A stretch of 64,000 nucleotides of DNA from the NCBI GenBank assembly GCA_963827155.1, contig CAWGZV010000002.1, positions 2,728,001 to 2,792,000 of the forward strand, read 5' to 3'. Every line of letters starts with the position of its first letter. Position 1 is the stretch's first letter. Origin of the DNA: UTCFX2 sp963827155 (lineage in GTDB: Bacteria > Chloroflexota > Anaerolineae > Anaerolineales > UBA4823). Positions 1 through 8,535 of the stretch are shown here, one piece after another. The position numbers and the translations under genes were made by a program. Below the pieces are notes generated by a model. It made no database searches. It saw only the letters and a program-made list of their open reading frames with translations, and had not been told where the DNA came from.

Positions 1-1197
1 CACGATCAGGGCAAAGCCTGCCAGCACTGCGGTCAGACGCCCACCATGGCGCACGCCTAGAGGAGAATATACCTGCAAGAGTGCGATACGGTCTCGCATC
101 GACGGCGCCAGCGCCGATAAGACATTTACCGCGCCCATCAGCGCGGTCAGGATGGCAATCAGGCGCACAAACCAGGACTCCGAGATCGAGCGTTCCTCTG
201 CACCGAAGGTGCGCACTCGCCTTAAGATCACAAAGCCAATCGAGAGTGGAAGCCAGAAGGTAAGGCCGCGGAAGGCGAGTGAAACCGTGGTCGCGACAGC
301 CGAGGGGACGCTCAGGGAGGCGAACACGATTGGCATCACACCTTCGACGACACCGATGCCCTGGGGGATAGGCGAGACGATCCAGAAAAGAATGCCCATC
401 GCATACCCGGCGACCAGCACACCCAGGCTAACCGGGTTGTGGAATGCCAGGAAAAGCGCGAACAGGCTGGCAAGGTCGACAATATGACCAATGAAAATGA
501 GGCCCAACATGCGGAGCAGTCGAGTCGGATAGCGGGCGATCGCGTTAGAAGCATCGATAAACTCCGCGGCGTTTGTCTCCGCCCAACCCCGCATTAAGAA
601 AGGCTGCCTTCTCCAGCGAGCAGCGAAGCTGTCCGAGGTTCGCTGCATCCAGGATAGAATCTTATTGATCCTATCCGGCTGCCACAAACCAATCCCCAAT
701 ATCCCGGTTACAGTACCCGTCATCACGAGCAGCATCAGAGCTCCAATAACCTGGTAACTTTGAAGGTTGTTTTGGAGAAATAGGTAGGCCATCCCTAAAA
801 AACACACCACGCTGAAGGTCGCCAATTCCCCGATCATATGCAGCAGGACCCCGGCCGCAGCGCGCGCCGGGGATTGGCCGCGCCGGGCAGCGTCATCCGC
901 CCACAATGCCATCCCAGAGACATTGGCCGAGGGGGCGGCAACATTGATGAAGATCGAAGCGAAGGTAACCGGCATCAACTCCGCTACCCTGCTCTTGACC
1001 TCCACGGTCCAGAAGGCGGCCTGGTAAGCTGCAGTGACTACAAGATAGTAAACGACCTGGAGAGCAGCGGCGATCAGCACCCATTCCCACTGCCCGCTGG
1101 CGAGGGTTTGGGCCAGGTTTTCTATCTCAGTCAGGCGCGTGAATACAAATATCAGGAAAACGACAACCAATAGCCAGAAGATCCAGCGGCGCTTCAT
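1..1197 (-). CDS. MprF-like lysylphosphatidylglycerol flippase/synthase, N-terminal part (runs off left edge)
   Basis: The frame is open without a stop from an ATG at 1197 to the window edge (399 codons), so the 3' end lies outside. The visible protein is an integral membrane protein with many hydrophobic segments. It carries the Pro-rich signature PIPQGIGVVEGVM of the LPG-synthase TM/flippase family (UPF0104 fold). After the helical bundle it continues with VRHGGRLTAVLAGFAL, which resembles the second membrane block of MprF proteins before their soluble aminoacyl-phosphatidylglycerol synthase domain. By family, MprF-type proteins modify phosphatidylglycerol with lysine or alanine and flip it, lowering surface negative charge. 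Whether this protein has the C-terminal transferase domain cannot be seen here. A stand-alone flippase-like protein is the alternative. It has no close co-directional neighbour. Confidence 0.75.
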   Translation of the reverse strand, partial: MKRRWIFWLLVVVFLIFVFTRLTEIENLAQTLASGQWEWVLIAAALQVVYYLVVTAAYQAAFWTVEVKSRVAELMPVTFASIFINVAAPSANVSGMALWADDAARRGQSPARAAAGVLLHMIGELATFSVVCFLGMAYLFLQNNLQSYQVIGALMLLVMTGTVTGILGIGLWQPDRINKILSWMQRTSDSFAARWRRQPFLMRGWAETNAAEFIDASNAIARYPTRLLRMLGLIFIGHIVDLASLFALFLAFHNPVSLGVLVAGYAMGILFWIVSPIPQGIGVVEGVMPIVFASLSVPSAVATTVSLAFRGLTFWLPLSIGFVILRRVRTFGAEERSISESWFVRLIAILTALMGAVNVLSALAPSMRDRIALLQVYSPLGVRHGGRLTAVLAGFALIV

Positions 1198-1746
1198 TTC
1201 ACGCCTCTAAGGGGATTACCGAAATCTTGGATTTCGCAGCCATATGCAGAAATACAGCAACAACCTTTAACTGAAGCACTGCCCCGTACATGCACAAACT
1301 TCCCCCTAGAGAGAACCGCTCTGCTTTTGGGCATGGTGGTGAGGCTCAAATATCTTGCTTGATGATGGCGTGATAAGTGTGGCAAGAATGCCCAATTGTA
1401 CACCGGATCACCCATGATATTCGCACCCTCGCGGACCCATGAGGTGATCACATTGGATACTACCGTGAAACGCAAAGCACCCAAAACCCAAACGTTGAAG
1501 ATGAACTGACCAAGTATTAACCGGAGGTCGCTGCGGAGGTCGCCAGTAGGTCGCCATCGAGATTGGAGCAGGAGTCTCTGCTGAGACCCCCACGGAGTTT
1601 GCCGCGCCGATCACATGTTCTTCCCAGCTATTATTGAATGAAATCTGCGATGCACCATCCATGGTTCAACCTGAGAAATCTCTACAATATCATCCGGCAC
1701 GCATAAGCGATGTTTTAACCACATAAGTTGCTTTCCACCCATTTAT
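1198..1746. other. Gene-poor stretch, no supported feature
   Basis: About 550 bases separate the membrane protein start from the methyltransferase stop. ORFs of 84-96 codons cross it on the minus strand, but none has a recognisable motif, a good ribosome-binding site or plausible composition. A short element, GGAGGTCGC, recurs imperfectly three times near 1525-1560. It could be decayed coding sequence, but I see nothing that identifies it. Confidence 0.4.
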
Positions 1747-2535
1747 TCATTTTAAGTCAGCCAACTGTGCAACCACGACCAGGTTGCCGCTGGAGCGCGG
1801 ATCGAAGCGCCCACCAGCCATCCCACCATAGAGCTGGATGTCGCCGAACCCGGCGGCTTGGAGCTCTGCGGACAGCTCAAGGGCTCGCTGCGGATAGAGG
1901 CGGGTGCTGTGTGCTTTCTGCTCCCATTGGCCTTGAGTAAGGCGCTTAAGGGTAAGCATATTGAACGTGATCAACCCATCCGGATCGAAATCGTAAAAAC
2001 GGAGGAAGAGCCAATCTCCCTGGGTTGAGGAGTACAATTCGGGACCCATCCAGCGGGCATGCTGATCCAAAACGAGGTCAAAATTGCGGTTTTGAATTAA
2101 TAGCCGCCCACCCGGACGCAAACAGGCAGCGAAATCAGCCAAGGCGCGAGAGAGGTCCTTTGCCGTCAGCAAATGAGGGAGTGAATTCCCCAGGCACAAC
2201 AAAACATCAAAATCCGAATAGGAAGATGAAAGCTCGCCAAAACCAGCAACCCGGAAATCCACCTGAACCTGGGCTTCCTGGGCATTCTTCACAGCCTGTG
2301 CGATCATCCCGGCGCTCAGGTCTGCTCCCGAGACAAAATTGCCGCGCCGGGCAAGCTCGATAGCATGCATCCCCGTCCCGCAGGCGGCATCGAGCACTCG
2401 AGGAGGACGATCCCGGCCGATTTGCTGGTCAACTCGGACGGCGTTAATCTGCGCCTCAATGAAGGGCATTTCCAGCCCTAGACGCCCTGGCCAGTTTACA
2501 AAACGATCGTAGTCTCCACTGATCAATTCATACAT
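1747..2535 (-). CDS. Class I SAM-dependent methyltransferase
   Basis: The 262-residue protein has a Rossmann-type SAM-binding motif I (VLDAACGTGMHAIELA, around residues 46-61) and an acidic motif II (SGADLSAGMI). Later come LLCLGNSLPHL and the post-motif LRPGGRLLIQNRN. This order is typical of class I methyltransferases, and the glycine/sarcosine N-methyltransferase-like subgroup is the nearest guess. Substrate is not predictable. Its start overlaps the end of the upstream desaturase gene by 8 nt, so the two are probably co-transcribed. A lipid or small-molecule substrate linked to the desaturase is possible but speculative. Confidence 0.8.
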   Translation of the reverse strand: MYELISGDYDRFVNWPGRLGLEMPFIEAQINAVRVDQQIGRDRPPRVLDAACGTGMHAIELARRGNFVSGADLSAGMIAQAVKNAQEAQVQVDFRVAGFGELSSSYSDFDVLLCLGNSLPHLLTAKDLSRALADFAACLRPGGRLLIQNRNFDLVLDQHARWMGPELYSSTQGDWLFLRFYDFDPDGLITFNMLTLKRLTQGQWEQKAHSTRLYPQRALELSAELQAAGFGDIQLYGGMAGGRFDPRSSGNLVVVAQLADLK

Positions 2536-3553
2536 TCGGATTGTCCGGAAGCGTTTTCAAGATCTCGAGACCCACCATGCGACCGGCTGCCTCATCCCAA
2601 AACCGCAGGCGGAGGGAACGCAGGCTGGTTTTGATCGTTAGAGGCTGGATGTGAAATACTTGATTATCGCGGTAGCATTTTGGGAGCAGGTAGTTAGGGA
2701 TGCGAGAGTTCAAATGATGGATGTGGTGGAAGCCGATATTCCCACTGAACCACTGAAGCAAACCCGGAAGCTTGTAGAAAGAGGAGCCATATAGTCCCGC
2801 TTCTGTAAAATCCCAACTGGGGTGGCGCTTCCAATAGGTACCTTCAAAGTTGTGCTGGACGTAAAAAAGCCAGACACCTACTGAAGTCCCAAAAAACAAG
2901 ATCGGGACCTGGATAAGCAAATAAGCCTGCCATCCGATCGTATAGATCAGCAAAGCGATCAACCCTGCAAGGGCGAAGTTGGTCCAATACACACTCCTGC
3001 GTTCGACAGGATCGCTTTTAGGGCGCGGGAATCGATGGAACACCGAAAAAACAAGGAAGGACCCAATCGTGAACATAATCCACGGACTGCGCAAGACGCG
3101 GTAAGCCAGACGCTTATACCCCGGCATCGCAAGGAACTCCTGGACGGTCAATATCTTCACATCGCCGACGCCGCGCCGATCCAGGTCTCCGGCGGTGGCA
3201 TGATGAATCGCGTGGTCACGGCGCCAGTGATGGTAAGGCGTGAATGTCAGGAGCCCGGTGATTACTCCGACGATTTCATTTGCCCGGCGCGATTTAAAAA
3301 ACGAACCATGCCCACAGTCGTGGAAAATGATGAAAGTGCGCATCATGAAGCCTGCTGCCAGGACAGACAAAGCCAGAGTCAAAAAATACGAAATCCTCAG
3401 GCTGTAAACCATCGCCACCCAAAGTAGGAGATAGGGGATTATCGATGTGGCTAACTCCCATAAGCTTCGCCAGACATCCGGGTTTTGGTAGCGGGCAAGA
3501 ATTTTACGCATCCCTTGTTTATCTGCAACTATTTGGTCGAGATTCGCGTCCAT
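2528..3553 (-). CDS. Membrane fatty acid desaturase
   Basis: A membrane di-iron desaturase of about 341 residues. The three histidine boxes are visible in order: FHDCGHGSF, then DHAIHHATAGD, then GFHHIHHLN near the C-terminus. Hydrophobic segments lie between them in the expected two-hairpin layout. The family inserts double bonds into acyl chains at the cytoplasmic membrane using O2 and an electron donor. I chose the ATG at 3553 because GGAGGAGGT sits just before it. An upstream in-frame ATG at 3577 has no comparable site and would place the Shine-Dalgarno inside the gene. It lies upstream of and overlaps the methyltransferase. An oxygen-dependent enzyme suggests the host meets at least some O2. 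Confidence 0.88.
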   Translation of the reverse strand: MDANLDQIVADKQGMRKILARYQNPDVWRSLWELATSIIPYLLLWVAMVYSLRISYFLTLALSVLAAGFMMRTFIIFHDCGHGSFFKSRRANEIVGVITGLLTFTPYHHWRRDHAIHHATAGDLDRRGVGDVKILTVQEFLAMPGYKRLAYRVLRSPWIMFTIGSFLVFSVFHRFPRPKSDPVERRSVYWTNFALAGLIALLIYTIGWQAYLLIQVPILFFGTSVGVWLFYVQHNFEGTYWKRHPSWDFTEAGLYGSSFYKLPGLLQWFSGNIGFHHIHHLNSRIPNYLLPKCYRDNQVFHIQPLTIKTSLRSLRLRFWDEAAGRMVGLEILKTLPDNPNV

Positions 3554-3607
3554 ACCTCCTCCGATCAATAACCCCATTTTACATCGTTTTAATCGACATC
3601 TGCCCTC

Positions 3608-5242
3608 CTAAACCTGCTCCTGAAATGCAAGGTAATCGCTGTAACCTCCGGGATAGTTGGAGAGGCTCCCGGACTCGATCACAAGCAGCCGATCAACCAC
3701 TCGATCTAGAAAATAGCGATCATGCGAGATCACCAGGACTGTGCCAACAAATTCCTCAAGAGCAGATTCGAGCACTTCACCGGAGGCGATATCCAAATTA
3801 TTGGTCGGCTCATCGAGGAGCAGAAAATTTGCGCCCGAGAGGACCAGGAGGGCGAGCTGGAGCCGGCTGCGCTCACCACCAGAAAGCTCCCCAATGCGCT
3901 GGGTGGCTTGCTGGTAGGTGAAAAGATAGCGGATCAGCAAAGAGACTGCAGCGGTTTCACTCAAACTGCCAGCATAGCGGACCGCATCGATCAAGGTCTG
4001 GTTGAAATCCAGGGTCTCGTGCTCCTGGGCATAATAGCCCATTTTTACGCTGGGACCCAGGATGACCTCTCCATTATCAGGAGGCTCCTGCCCCAGGATC
4101 ATGTGCATGAGGACGGATTTTCCAGAACCATTCGGACCTATTAAACCGACCCGCTCTCCATGACGGATCACCAGATCGGTTGATTCCAAGATCCGGCGGT
4201 CACCGAACGCTTTACTCAACCCACGCAGCTCGAGCACCTTATTCGAGCCCCGCCAACCATTAAGCTGGAGGTCCATTCTGCGCCTTCCGGTCAATGGGCG
4301 GTCGATCTTTTCGGTCTCGAAGCGCTCAAGCTGGCTGCGCATGGCCTTCAGGCGGCTGGCGAATTTATCGCTGACGATCACCCATTGGGCGTAACGCTTG
4401 ACTGCCTCCTCCATTCGCTGCCTTTTACGTTCCTGGATCGAATAGAGCTGTTCCTGGCGAGCGATACGCGCTTCTTTATCGATCATATACGCGGAATAAT
4501 CACCGCTGAATGTCGTCAGGCTGCCAGCCTCGATCTCAGCGATGTGGGAGACAACCGCATCCAACAAATAGCGGTCGTGCGAGATAATCACCACAGCACC
4601 GGAGTAATCACGGATCAGCTGCTCCAGGTAGCGCTTACCTGGCAGATCGAGGTGGTTATCTGGCTCATCCAGCAGCAAGATGGAAGGTTGAAGCAGTAGC
4701 AAGCGGGCAAGACCGACAAGCTTTTTCTGCCCTCCAGAGAGCAGGGCTAGTGGTTTGTCCAGGTCGGCGGAAGGCAATCCCAATCCAAGCAGCAGCTCAC
4801 GCACTCGCCCAGGATAGCTCTCGCCTCCGATAGTTTCATATTCCTCCAATAAAATCTGCTGCCTTGCCAGGGCGCGTTCGAGCTTTTTCGAATCAGCATA
4901 AACCTCAGGATCACCCAGGCTGGCCTCAATGATCTCAAGCTCATGAAGGATCACGAGGTAGCGCGGATTGCCATTCAGAGCCAGGTTGAAAGCGGTCTGG
5001 CTTGCTTCCAACTCAGGCTGCTGAGGCAAATAACCCAACGTGACGCCGCGGGCGCGAACCACTGTCCCCCCTGGCTCAGAAGCATATTCGCCTATGATCA
5101 TCTTGAGCAATGAGGATTTCCCGGCACCATTCGGACCAATCAGACCAATCTTCTGGTCGTGCTGGATTTCCCAAGTCAGATCGTGAAAAATCGGATGCGA
5201 ACCGAGAATCAGGGTGATATTCGAAAGCTGTATGGAAATCAT
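3608..5242 (-). CDS. ABC-F family ATP-binding protein (ribosome-associated; possible antibiotic protection)
   Basis: The protein has two ABC cassettes in one chain of about 544 residues and no membrane segments, which defines ABC-F. Cassette 1 shows GPNGAGKSS, LSGGQKK and the Walker B DEPDNHLD (Asp replaces the usual Thr). A long charged linker follows, roughly residues 240-320. Cassette 2 shows GPNGSGKS, LSGGERSR and DEPTNNLD. ABC-F proteins bind the ribosomal E site and either act in translation or displace antibiotics from the peptidyl-transferase centre. The start at 5242 is preceded by GAGG at 9-10 nt, and the upstream extension in the same frame runs through a terminator hairpin. The 5' leader has a short ORF and that hairpin, a layout known for resistance-type ABC-F genes such as vmlR. 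Resistance function is inferred, not shown. Confidence 0.85.
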   Translation of the reverse strand: MISIQLSNITLILGSHPIFHDLTWEIQHDQKIGLIGPNGAGKSSLLKMIIGEYASEPGGTVVRARGVTLGYLPQQPELEASQTAFNLALNGNPRYLVILHELEIIEASLGDPEVYADSKKLERALARQQILLEEYETIGGESYPGRVRELLLGLGLPSADLDKPLALLSGGQKKLVGLARLLLLQPSILLLDEPDNHLDLPGKRYLEQLIRDYSGAVVIISHDRYLLDAVVSHIAEIEAGSLTTFSGDYSAYMIDKEARIARQEQLYSIQERKRQRMEEAVKRYAQWVIVSDKFASRLKAMRSQLERFETEKIDRPLTGRRRMDLQLNGWRGSNKVLELRGLSKAFGDRRILESTDLVIRHGERVGLIGPNGSGKSVLMHMILGQEPPDNGEVILGPSVKMGYYAQEHETLDFNQTLIDAVRYAGSLSETAAVSLLIRYLFTYQQATQRIGELSGGERSRLQLALLVLSGANFLLLDEPTNNLDIASGEVLESALEEFVGTVLVISHDRYFLDRVVDRLLVIESGSLSNYPGGYSDYLAFQEQV

Positions 5243-5259
5243 TTTTAAGTACCTCGGAT

Positions 5260-5293
5260 TAAAGAAAGACGCCGCAGGGGAGACCTGCGGCGT
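5260..5293 (-). terminator. Candidate attenuator: intrinsic terminator hairpin in the ABC-F 5' leader
   Basis: Read on the minus strand, ACGCCGCAGG (5293-5284) and CCTGCGGCGT (5278-5269) form a perfect 10-bp GC-rich stem with a 5-nt loop, followed by CTTTCTTT. It lies 26 nt before the ABC-F ATG and ahead of its GAGG ribosome-binding site. Forming the hairpin in the leader should stop transcription before the gene. No recognisable upstream minus-strand gene would need this terminator. The first arm can alternatively pair with CCTGCTGC at 5340-5333 (one mismatch), which would act as an antiterminator. Confidence 0.65.
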
Positions 5294-5325
5294 AAGGATT
5301 TTCAAACCAAATTTCGACGGTCAAT

Positions 5326-5424
5326 TCATCCGGCAGCAGGCGCGTTTCGAGGTCCCCTGACCAGATCGAAGCCGATCGAGCGAAATCCTAATATCCGCTG
5401 GGCAAAAAAATCCATGTAAATCAT
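5326..5424 (-). CDS. Putative 32-residue leader peptide upstream of ABC-F
   Basis: A short ORF starting MIYMDFFAQRILG and ending NAPAAG-stop. Its ATG (5424) falls about 3 nt after the predicted transcription start, so it could be translated from a leaderless mRNA. A second in-frame ATG is three codons on. The last codons contain CCTGCTGC, which can pair with the first arm of the terminator hairpin 33 nt downstream. A ribosome finishing the ORF would cover this segment and allow termination. A ribosome stalled earlier would leave it free to act as an antiterminator. There is no homology evidence, and the call rests on architecture only. Confidence 0.45.
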   Translation of the reverse strand: MIYMDFFAQRILGFRSIGFDLVRGPRNAPAAG

Positions 5425-5433
5425 TGCGGCGAG

Positions 5434-5462
5434 ATTATAACACGCTCCAGTTATATCCGCAA
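5434..5462 (-). promoter_or_regulatory. Predicted sigma-70-type promoter for the ABC-F leader transcript
   Basis: On the minus strand a perfect -10 TATAAT (5439-5434) is preceded after 17 nt by TTGCGG (5462-5457), a weak match to TTGACA. Transcription would start near 5427, giving a leader of roughly 185 nt before the ABC-F ATG. Confidence 0.55.
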
Positions 5463-5641
5463 AGCGGTCGAGCGCCAAGCCGGCAACCATTGTGATACGA
5501 CAATCAAGCTTCATTTCTTTTCCACCATAGACACCGGCTTTACAAAATCGTTTTATCAGAGTAGAATTGTCGATTATTCGGTAGCACGCGGTAAAAATAC
5601 GCGTTTGATCCATAAAAACTTAGAAATATGGAGACCTCCAC

Positions 5642-5917
5642 ATGAAGAAATTGACCTTAATTATTCTGCTCACTCTACTCCTTTCCATATTGGTGGTCAA
5701 TCTCGCTTCGGCTGCGGCGGGAAATCCTGTTGGCGCTTGTAAACGAGGCTGGCAGATGATCACCCTGCCCGGAAATGTCAGCTCGGGCACGGACAAAAAC
5801 GGCGACGGTTATGTTTGCACCTCAACACGGGGCGGCAAGTTAGCTTACATCGACAACTTCAACCTTACTCGAGCTTCGTGCGTTACAACCCGCTATAAGT
5901 TTACCAAGTTTAAATAG
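5642..5917 (+). CDS. Small secreted protein with excalibur-like calcium-binding motif
   Basis: This 91-residue protein opens with a clear Sec signal peptide (MKKLTLIILLTLLLSILVV, cleavage likely after LASAAA), so the mature part is about 65 residues and exported. The mature part has three cysteines and the segment DKNGDGYVC. That matches the DxxxDGxxC core of excalibur-type extracellular calcium-binding peptides, although the usual final Glu is not present. Function is unknown. GAGACC before the ATG may serve as a weak ribosome-binding site. It is divergent from the ABC-F leader and followed by a strong hairpin terminator, so it is a single-gene transcript. Confidence 0.6.
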   Translation: MKKLTLIILLTLLLSILVVNLASAAAGNPVGACKRGWQMITLPGNVSSGTDKNGDGYVCTSTRGGKLAYIDNFNLTRASCVTTRYKFTKFK

Positions 5918-5937
5918 GTGATTGACACAAAGGCGGA

Positions 5938-5975
5938 AAAAGCTCTCGGATCTTTAGATCGCTCCGAGAGCTTTT
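5938..5975. terminator. Bidirectional intrinsic terminator
   Basis: AAAAGCTCTCGGA (5938-5950) and TCCGAGAGCTTTT (5963-5975) form a perfect 13-bp stem with a 12-nt loop. The A/T ends give a T-run on either strand. It ends the plus-strand secreted-protein gene and is also placed to end the minus-strand UDG-like gene. Confidence 0.85.
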
Positions 5976-6019
5976 CTTATTAAAATCCCAATCCTTACAA
6001 ACTATGGATTATGTGAAGC

Positions 6020-6628
6020 TTATCCGACAAGCGCCAAAGCTTCATCAAGATCGCTAGCGATCATTCTGCGCTTAGATTTTTCAATGAAGAAGCTTGGTCC
6101 AGCCTGGAGATAAGATGGAAATGCACGTACGCCGCGAAAATTGAAGGTCTCGCCCCGCAGTTTGTATGTCGATCCAGCCGGGATGACCCTGGGCTCACCA
6201 GATCTGCGAGCGATGAAATTAAGCGCTTTAATCGCCACGTCTCCCATCAACAAGTAAGCCTTGAGGTTTGGGAAAAGCGCCAATTCAGTCTCGAGCAGAC
6301 GGGAGCACTCTTCAATCGTTGAAGTTTTCACGCCGTACCCCACCTTTGCGCACTTCAAAGCACTGGTCAGGTAAACCCCCATGTCGAGGATATCCTGGAA
6401 GGTGCGCACCGGCGCTCCAGCATCCTGGAATGCGAGCAGGGTGGTTTGTTGAAAGAGGGGTTCCCCCGGCATGTAGTAATAATCCAGAGGATTCTCGGAG
6501 GCGGCTTCAGAAATCAGGACGATCTTCACTCTGGATGGATCGAGCTCGATATGGGGAATGTTATATCCGGCATGATTTACGTCTTGGCATTGGAATCGCT
6601 CACAAAGGATGCAGTCTTGGATATTCAT
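6020..6628 (-). CDS. Uracil-DNA glycosylase superfamily protein
   Basis: The 202-residue protein shows landmarks of the UDG fold. Near the N-terminus is VLISEAASENPLDYYYMPGEP, around the site of the catalytic-water motif. In the middle are TSALKCAKVGYG and LMGDVAIKALN, and near the end FPSYLQAGPSFF, aligned with the DNA-intercalation motif. N-terminal cysteines (CILCERFQC) and later ones (LKCAKV, EECSRL) could hold an iron-sulphur cluster, as in family 4/5 enzymes. That would be base-excision repair or a UDG-like domain of other function. The start has an excellent site, TTAGGAGG, 7 nt before the ATG. It stands alone between a convergent terminator and an upstream methyltransferase gene. Confidence 0.65.
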   Translation of the reverse strand: MNIQDCILCERFQCQDVNHAGYNIPHIELDPSRVKIVLISEAASENPLDYYYMPGEPLFQQTTLLAFQDAGAPVRTFQDILDMGVYLTSALKCAKVGYGVKTSTIEECSRLLETELALFPNLKAYLLMGDVAIKALNFIARRSGEPRVIPAGSTYKLRGETFNFRGVRAFPSYLQAGPSFFIEKSKRRMIASDLDEALALVG

Positions 6629-6681
6629 GAAATTTCCTCCTAACCGTAGGCGTCAGAATCAATTCCAGCTCTGATCCACGA

Positions 6682-7482
6682 TCAGCTTTTCCAACAAATA
6701 AACGCTCCGGAATCTTTTGTGATCCGGACCGCCCCTCCGGCAGCATCGATTTCCCTGGCGATGAAATCTACGAATGCATCTCGCCTGGAGGCATCGATGC
6801 CGATGCTGGATGAAGAAAGCAGGTAATCCACCAGCGGTTCCGGTTGAGTTACCAGAAGACCATCTGAATAGCGCCTGAGCTCTACCTGGCTGAAGCAACC
6901 CTCCAGCTCAGCAGCACCGTTTTCCAATGAAAATGAAATTTCCCACTGCATCTGCTGGGAGGCAAGCCGGGCATCAAATTTCTCCATTAATCGCGGCAGC
7001 TCAGCTAAATGGGATTCACCTACAGTTGAGGCGACCAAGCAGCCCCCCGGCGATAGGACCCGATAAATCTCCTCGAGGGCTGTTCCTCGATCTGGAACAT
7101 GGTAGAGCATATGATTGGCGAGCACACAATCGAAAGCCAGATTAGGGAAAGGGATCGATTGGGCATCCACTACCAAAAATTCTGCCTGATCAAGACTCCC
7201 CTCAAGGTTCCTACGGGCGTCAGCCAACATGCCCTGCGAAAAATCCGTCTGCAAGATTCGCCAGCCCCCTGGAATCCGGGTTAAATTGTGAAGCCAAAAG
7301 CTCCCCGCCCCACAGCCAAGCTCCAGGATGCGGCTGGTCTTGAGAAGATCCAACTGGTCAAAAAGCCAGCGGAACCAGCCGTAGGGATTTGTACTGAAGC
7401 GTGCGTGCAGGTCAATTCGGGCATTCAAGTTCGCGCTTGAGCCGTACTGGCTGCTGCGAAGATACTCCGAATCATTCAGCAT
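6682..7482 (-). CDS. Class I SAM-dependent methyltransferase
   Basis: The protein is about 266 residues from the chosen start (MLNDSEYLRSSQYG). An upstream ATG at 7557 adds 25 residues with no family-like content. Motif I is ILELGCGAGSFWLHNL and motif II gives ILQTDFSQGMLADARRN. Motif III-like AFDCVLANHMLYHVPD and post-motif LSPGGCLVASTVGESH follow. This is the UbiE/Methyltransf_11 style. The N-terminal SANLNARIDLHARFS segment is common in small-molecule methyltransferases of this group. The substrate is unknown. It is minus-strand and head-to-head with the TPR gene. Confidence 0.8.
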   Translation of the reverse strand: MLNDSEYLRSSQYGSSANLNARIDLHARFSTNPYGWFRWLFDQLDLLKTSRILELGCGAGSFWLHNLTRIPGGWRILQTDFSQGMLADARRNLEGSLDQAEFLVVDAQSIPFPNLAFDCVLANHMLYHVPDRGTALEEIYRVLSPGGCLVASTVGESHLAELPRLMEKFDARLASQQMQWEISFSLENGAAELEGCFSQVELRRYSDGLLVTQPEPLVDYLLSSSSIGIDASRRDAFVDFIAREIDAAGGAVRITKDSGAFICWKS

Positions 7483-7647
7483 CGATCGCCTCGAGGCGAT
7501 TATACATCTTTCAAAATTGGGTTTCCAATCATTCAGAGGCAATGTTGAAGGGTACAATTAGGATGTAAAACAAATCGTTTCCTTGCCCCTTGTTGATCTT
7601 GAAAACTGCTATCCTGGCCTAAAGCCAGGTTTTAGGAGCGGCATAGG

Positions 7648-8535
7648 ATGGGCACTGCAGAACGAAAAAAACCACCCGCAAACAGTTCCTGCTTAATCCG
7701 GCTGACGCCGCTCATCCTGCTTGCAGGAGCCTTATTCATTTTAGGTCCAGTGCTCCTGAATCTCACCATCCGGACAATGACCAACCTGGCTCTGCAGTCA
7801 GGCAGCCTGCCGCTGGCGGAAACAATCCTTAACACCGCCTTGATCGTCAAACCCCATTCAGCCCAGATCTACGACGCACTCGGATTCATTCAGTCTCAGC
7901 AGGGAAAGAACCCCGAAGCCGAAGAAACCTTCCGGCAGGCGATTGCACTTGACGAGAACAACTCCCGAGCGCACAATAATCTCGGAGTGGTGCTCCTGAT
8001 GCTGGAAGAACCGAAAGCAGCAGTCGAGCAACTGGAGGAGGCTACCCAGCTCGACCCTGGAAACGCAGCGCAGTATTACAATCTTGCCAACGCTTACCTG
8101 GCATCCGGGGAGGGCAGCAGAGCAGCACAATCCTACCGCCTCGCTTACCAGCTCGATCCAAGCCTGGTAGACGCAAATGCACAGCAAGCTGCGGTCATAC
8201 TGATCGAAGGTCAATCTTCCGAAGCCGAGGCGGTCTTCAAGCAGATATTAGAGACTGAGCCAAACCATGCCCTCGCCCTGCGCAGTCTGGGGGTGATTGC
8301 TTATCAAAAAAGCGAGTTTTCTGGAGCGCTAGACTACCTTCAGAAAGCTCAGATGCTTGACTCTTTTGACCCCTTCACGCGATTTTTTGCCGGGATCACG
8401 ATGGAGCGGCTTGGAAGAATGGCGGAAGCCGAAGCGGAGCTCGAAAGAGCACTGTTCCTGAGCTCGGACCCCGAGCTAAGCAGGCAAATTGAAGCCCATC
8501 TTAGAACGGTGCGAGAATCTCAGGGGGATGGATAA
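7648..8535 (+). CDS. Membrane-anchored tetratricopeptide repeat protein
   Basis: The 295-residue protein has one N-terminal transmembrane helix (around residues 14-36, LTPLILLAGALFILGPVLL). At least five TPR units fill the remainder, with the consensus recurring as in AEETFRQAIALDENNSRAHNN and AVEQLEEATQLDPGN. The repeats probably face outside or sit as a membrane-tethered scaffold. GGAG lies 10 nt before the ATG. The stop overlaps the start of the sortase gene, so translation is coupled and the two products may work together, for example as a partner or assembly scaffold for the sortase. That link is inference from overlap only. Confidence 0.8.
   Translation: MGTAERKKPPANSSCLIRLTPLILLAGALFILGPVLLNLTIRTMTNLALQSGSLPLAETILNTALIVKPHSAQIYDALGFIQSQQGKNPEAEETFRQAIALDENNSRAHNNLGVVLLMLEEPKAAVEQLEEATQLDPGNAAQYYNLANAYLASGEGSRAAQSYRLAYQLDPSLVDANAQQAAVILIEGQSSEAEAVFKQILETEPNHALALRSLGVIAYQKSEFSGALDYLQKAQMLDSFDPFTRFFAGITMERLGRMAEAEAELERALFLSSDPELSRQIEAHLRTVRESQGDG

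Noticed and set aside
1408..1662. 84-codon minus-strand ORF in the gap after the membrane protein
   Set aside because: No recognisable domain, no ribosome-binding site, and composition unlike the neighbours.
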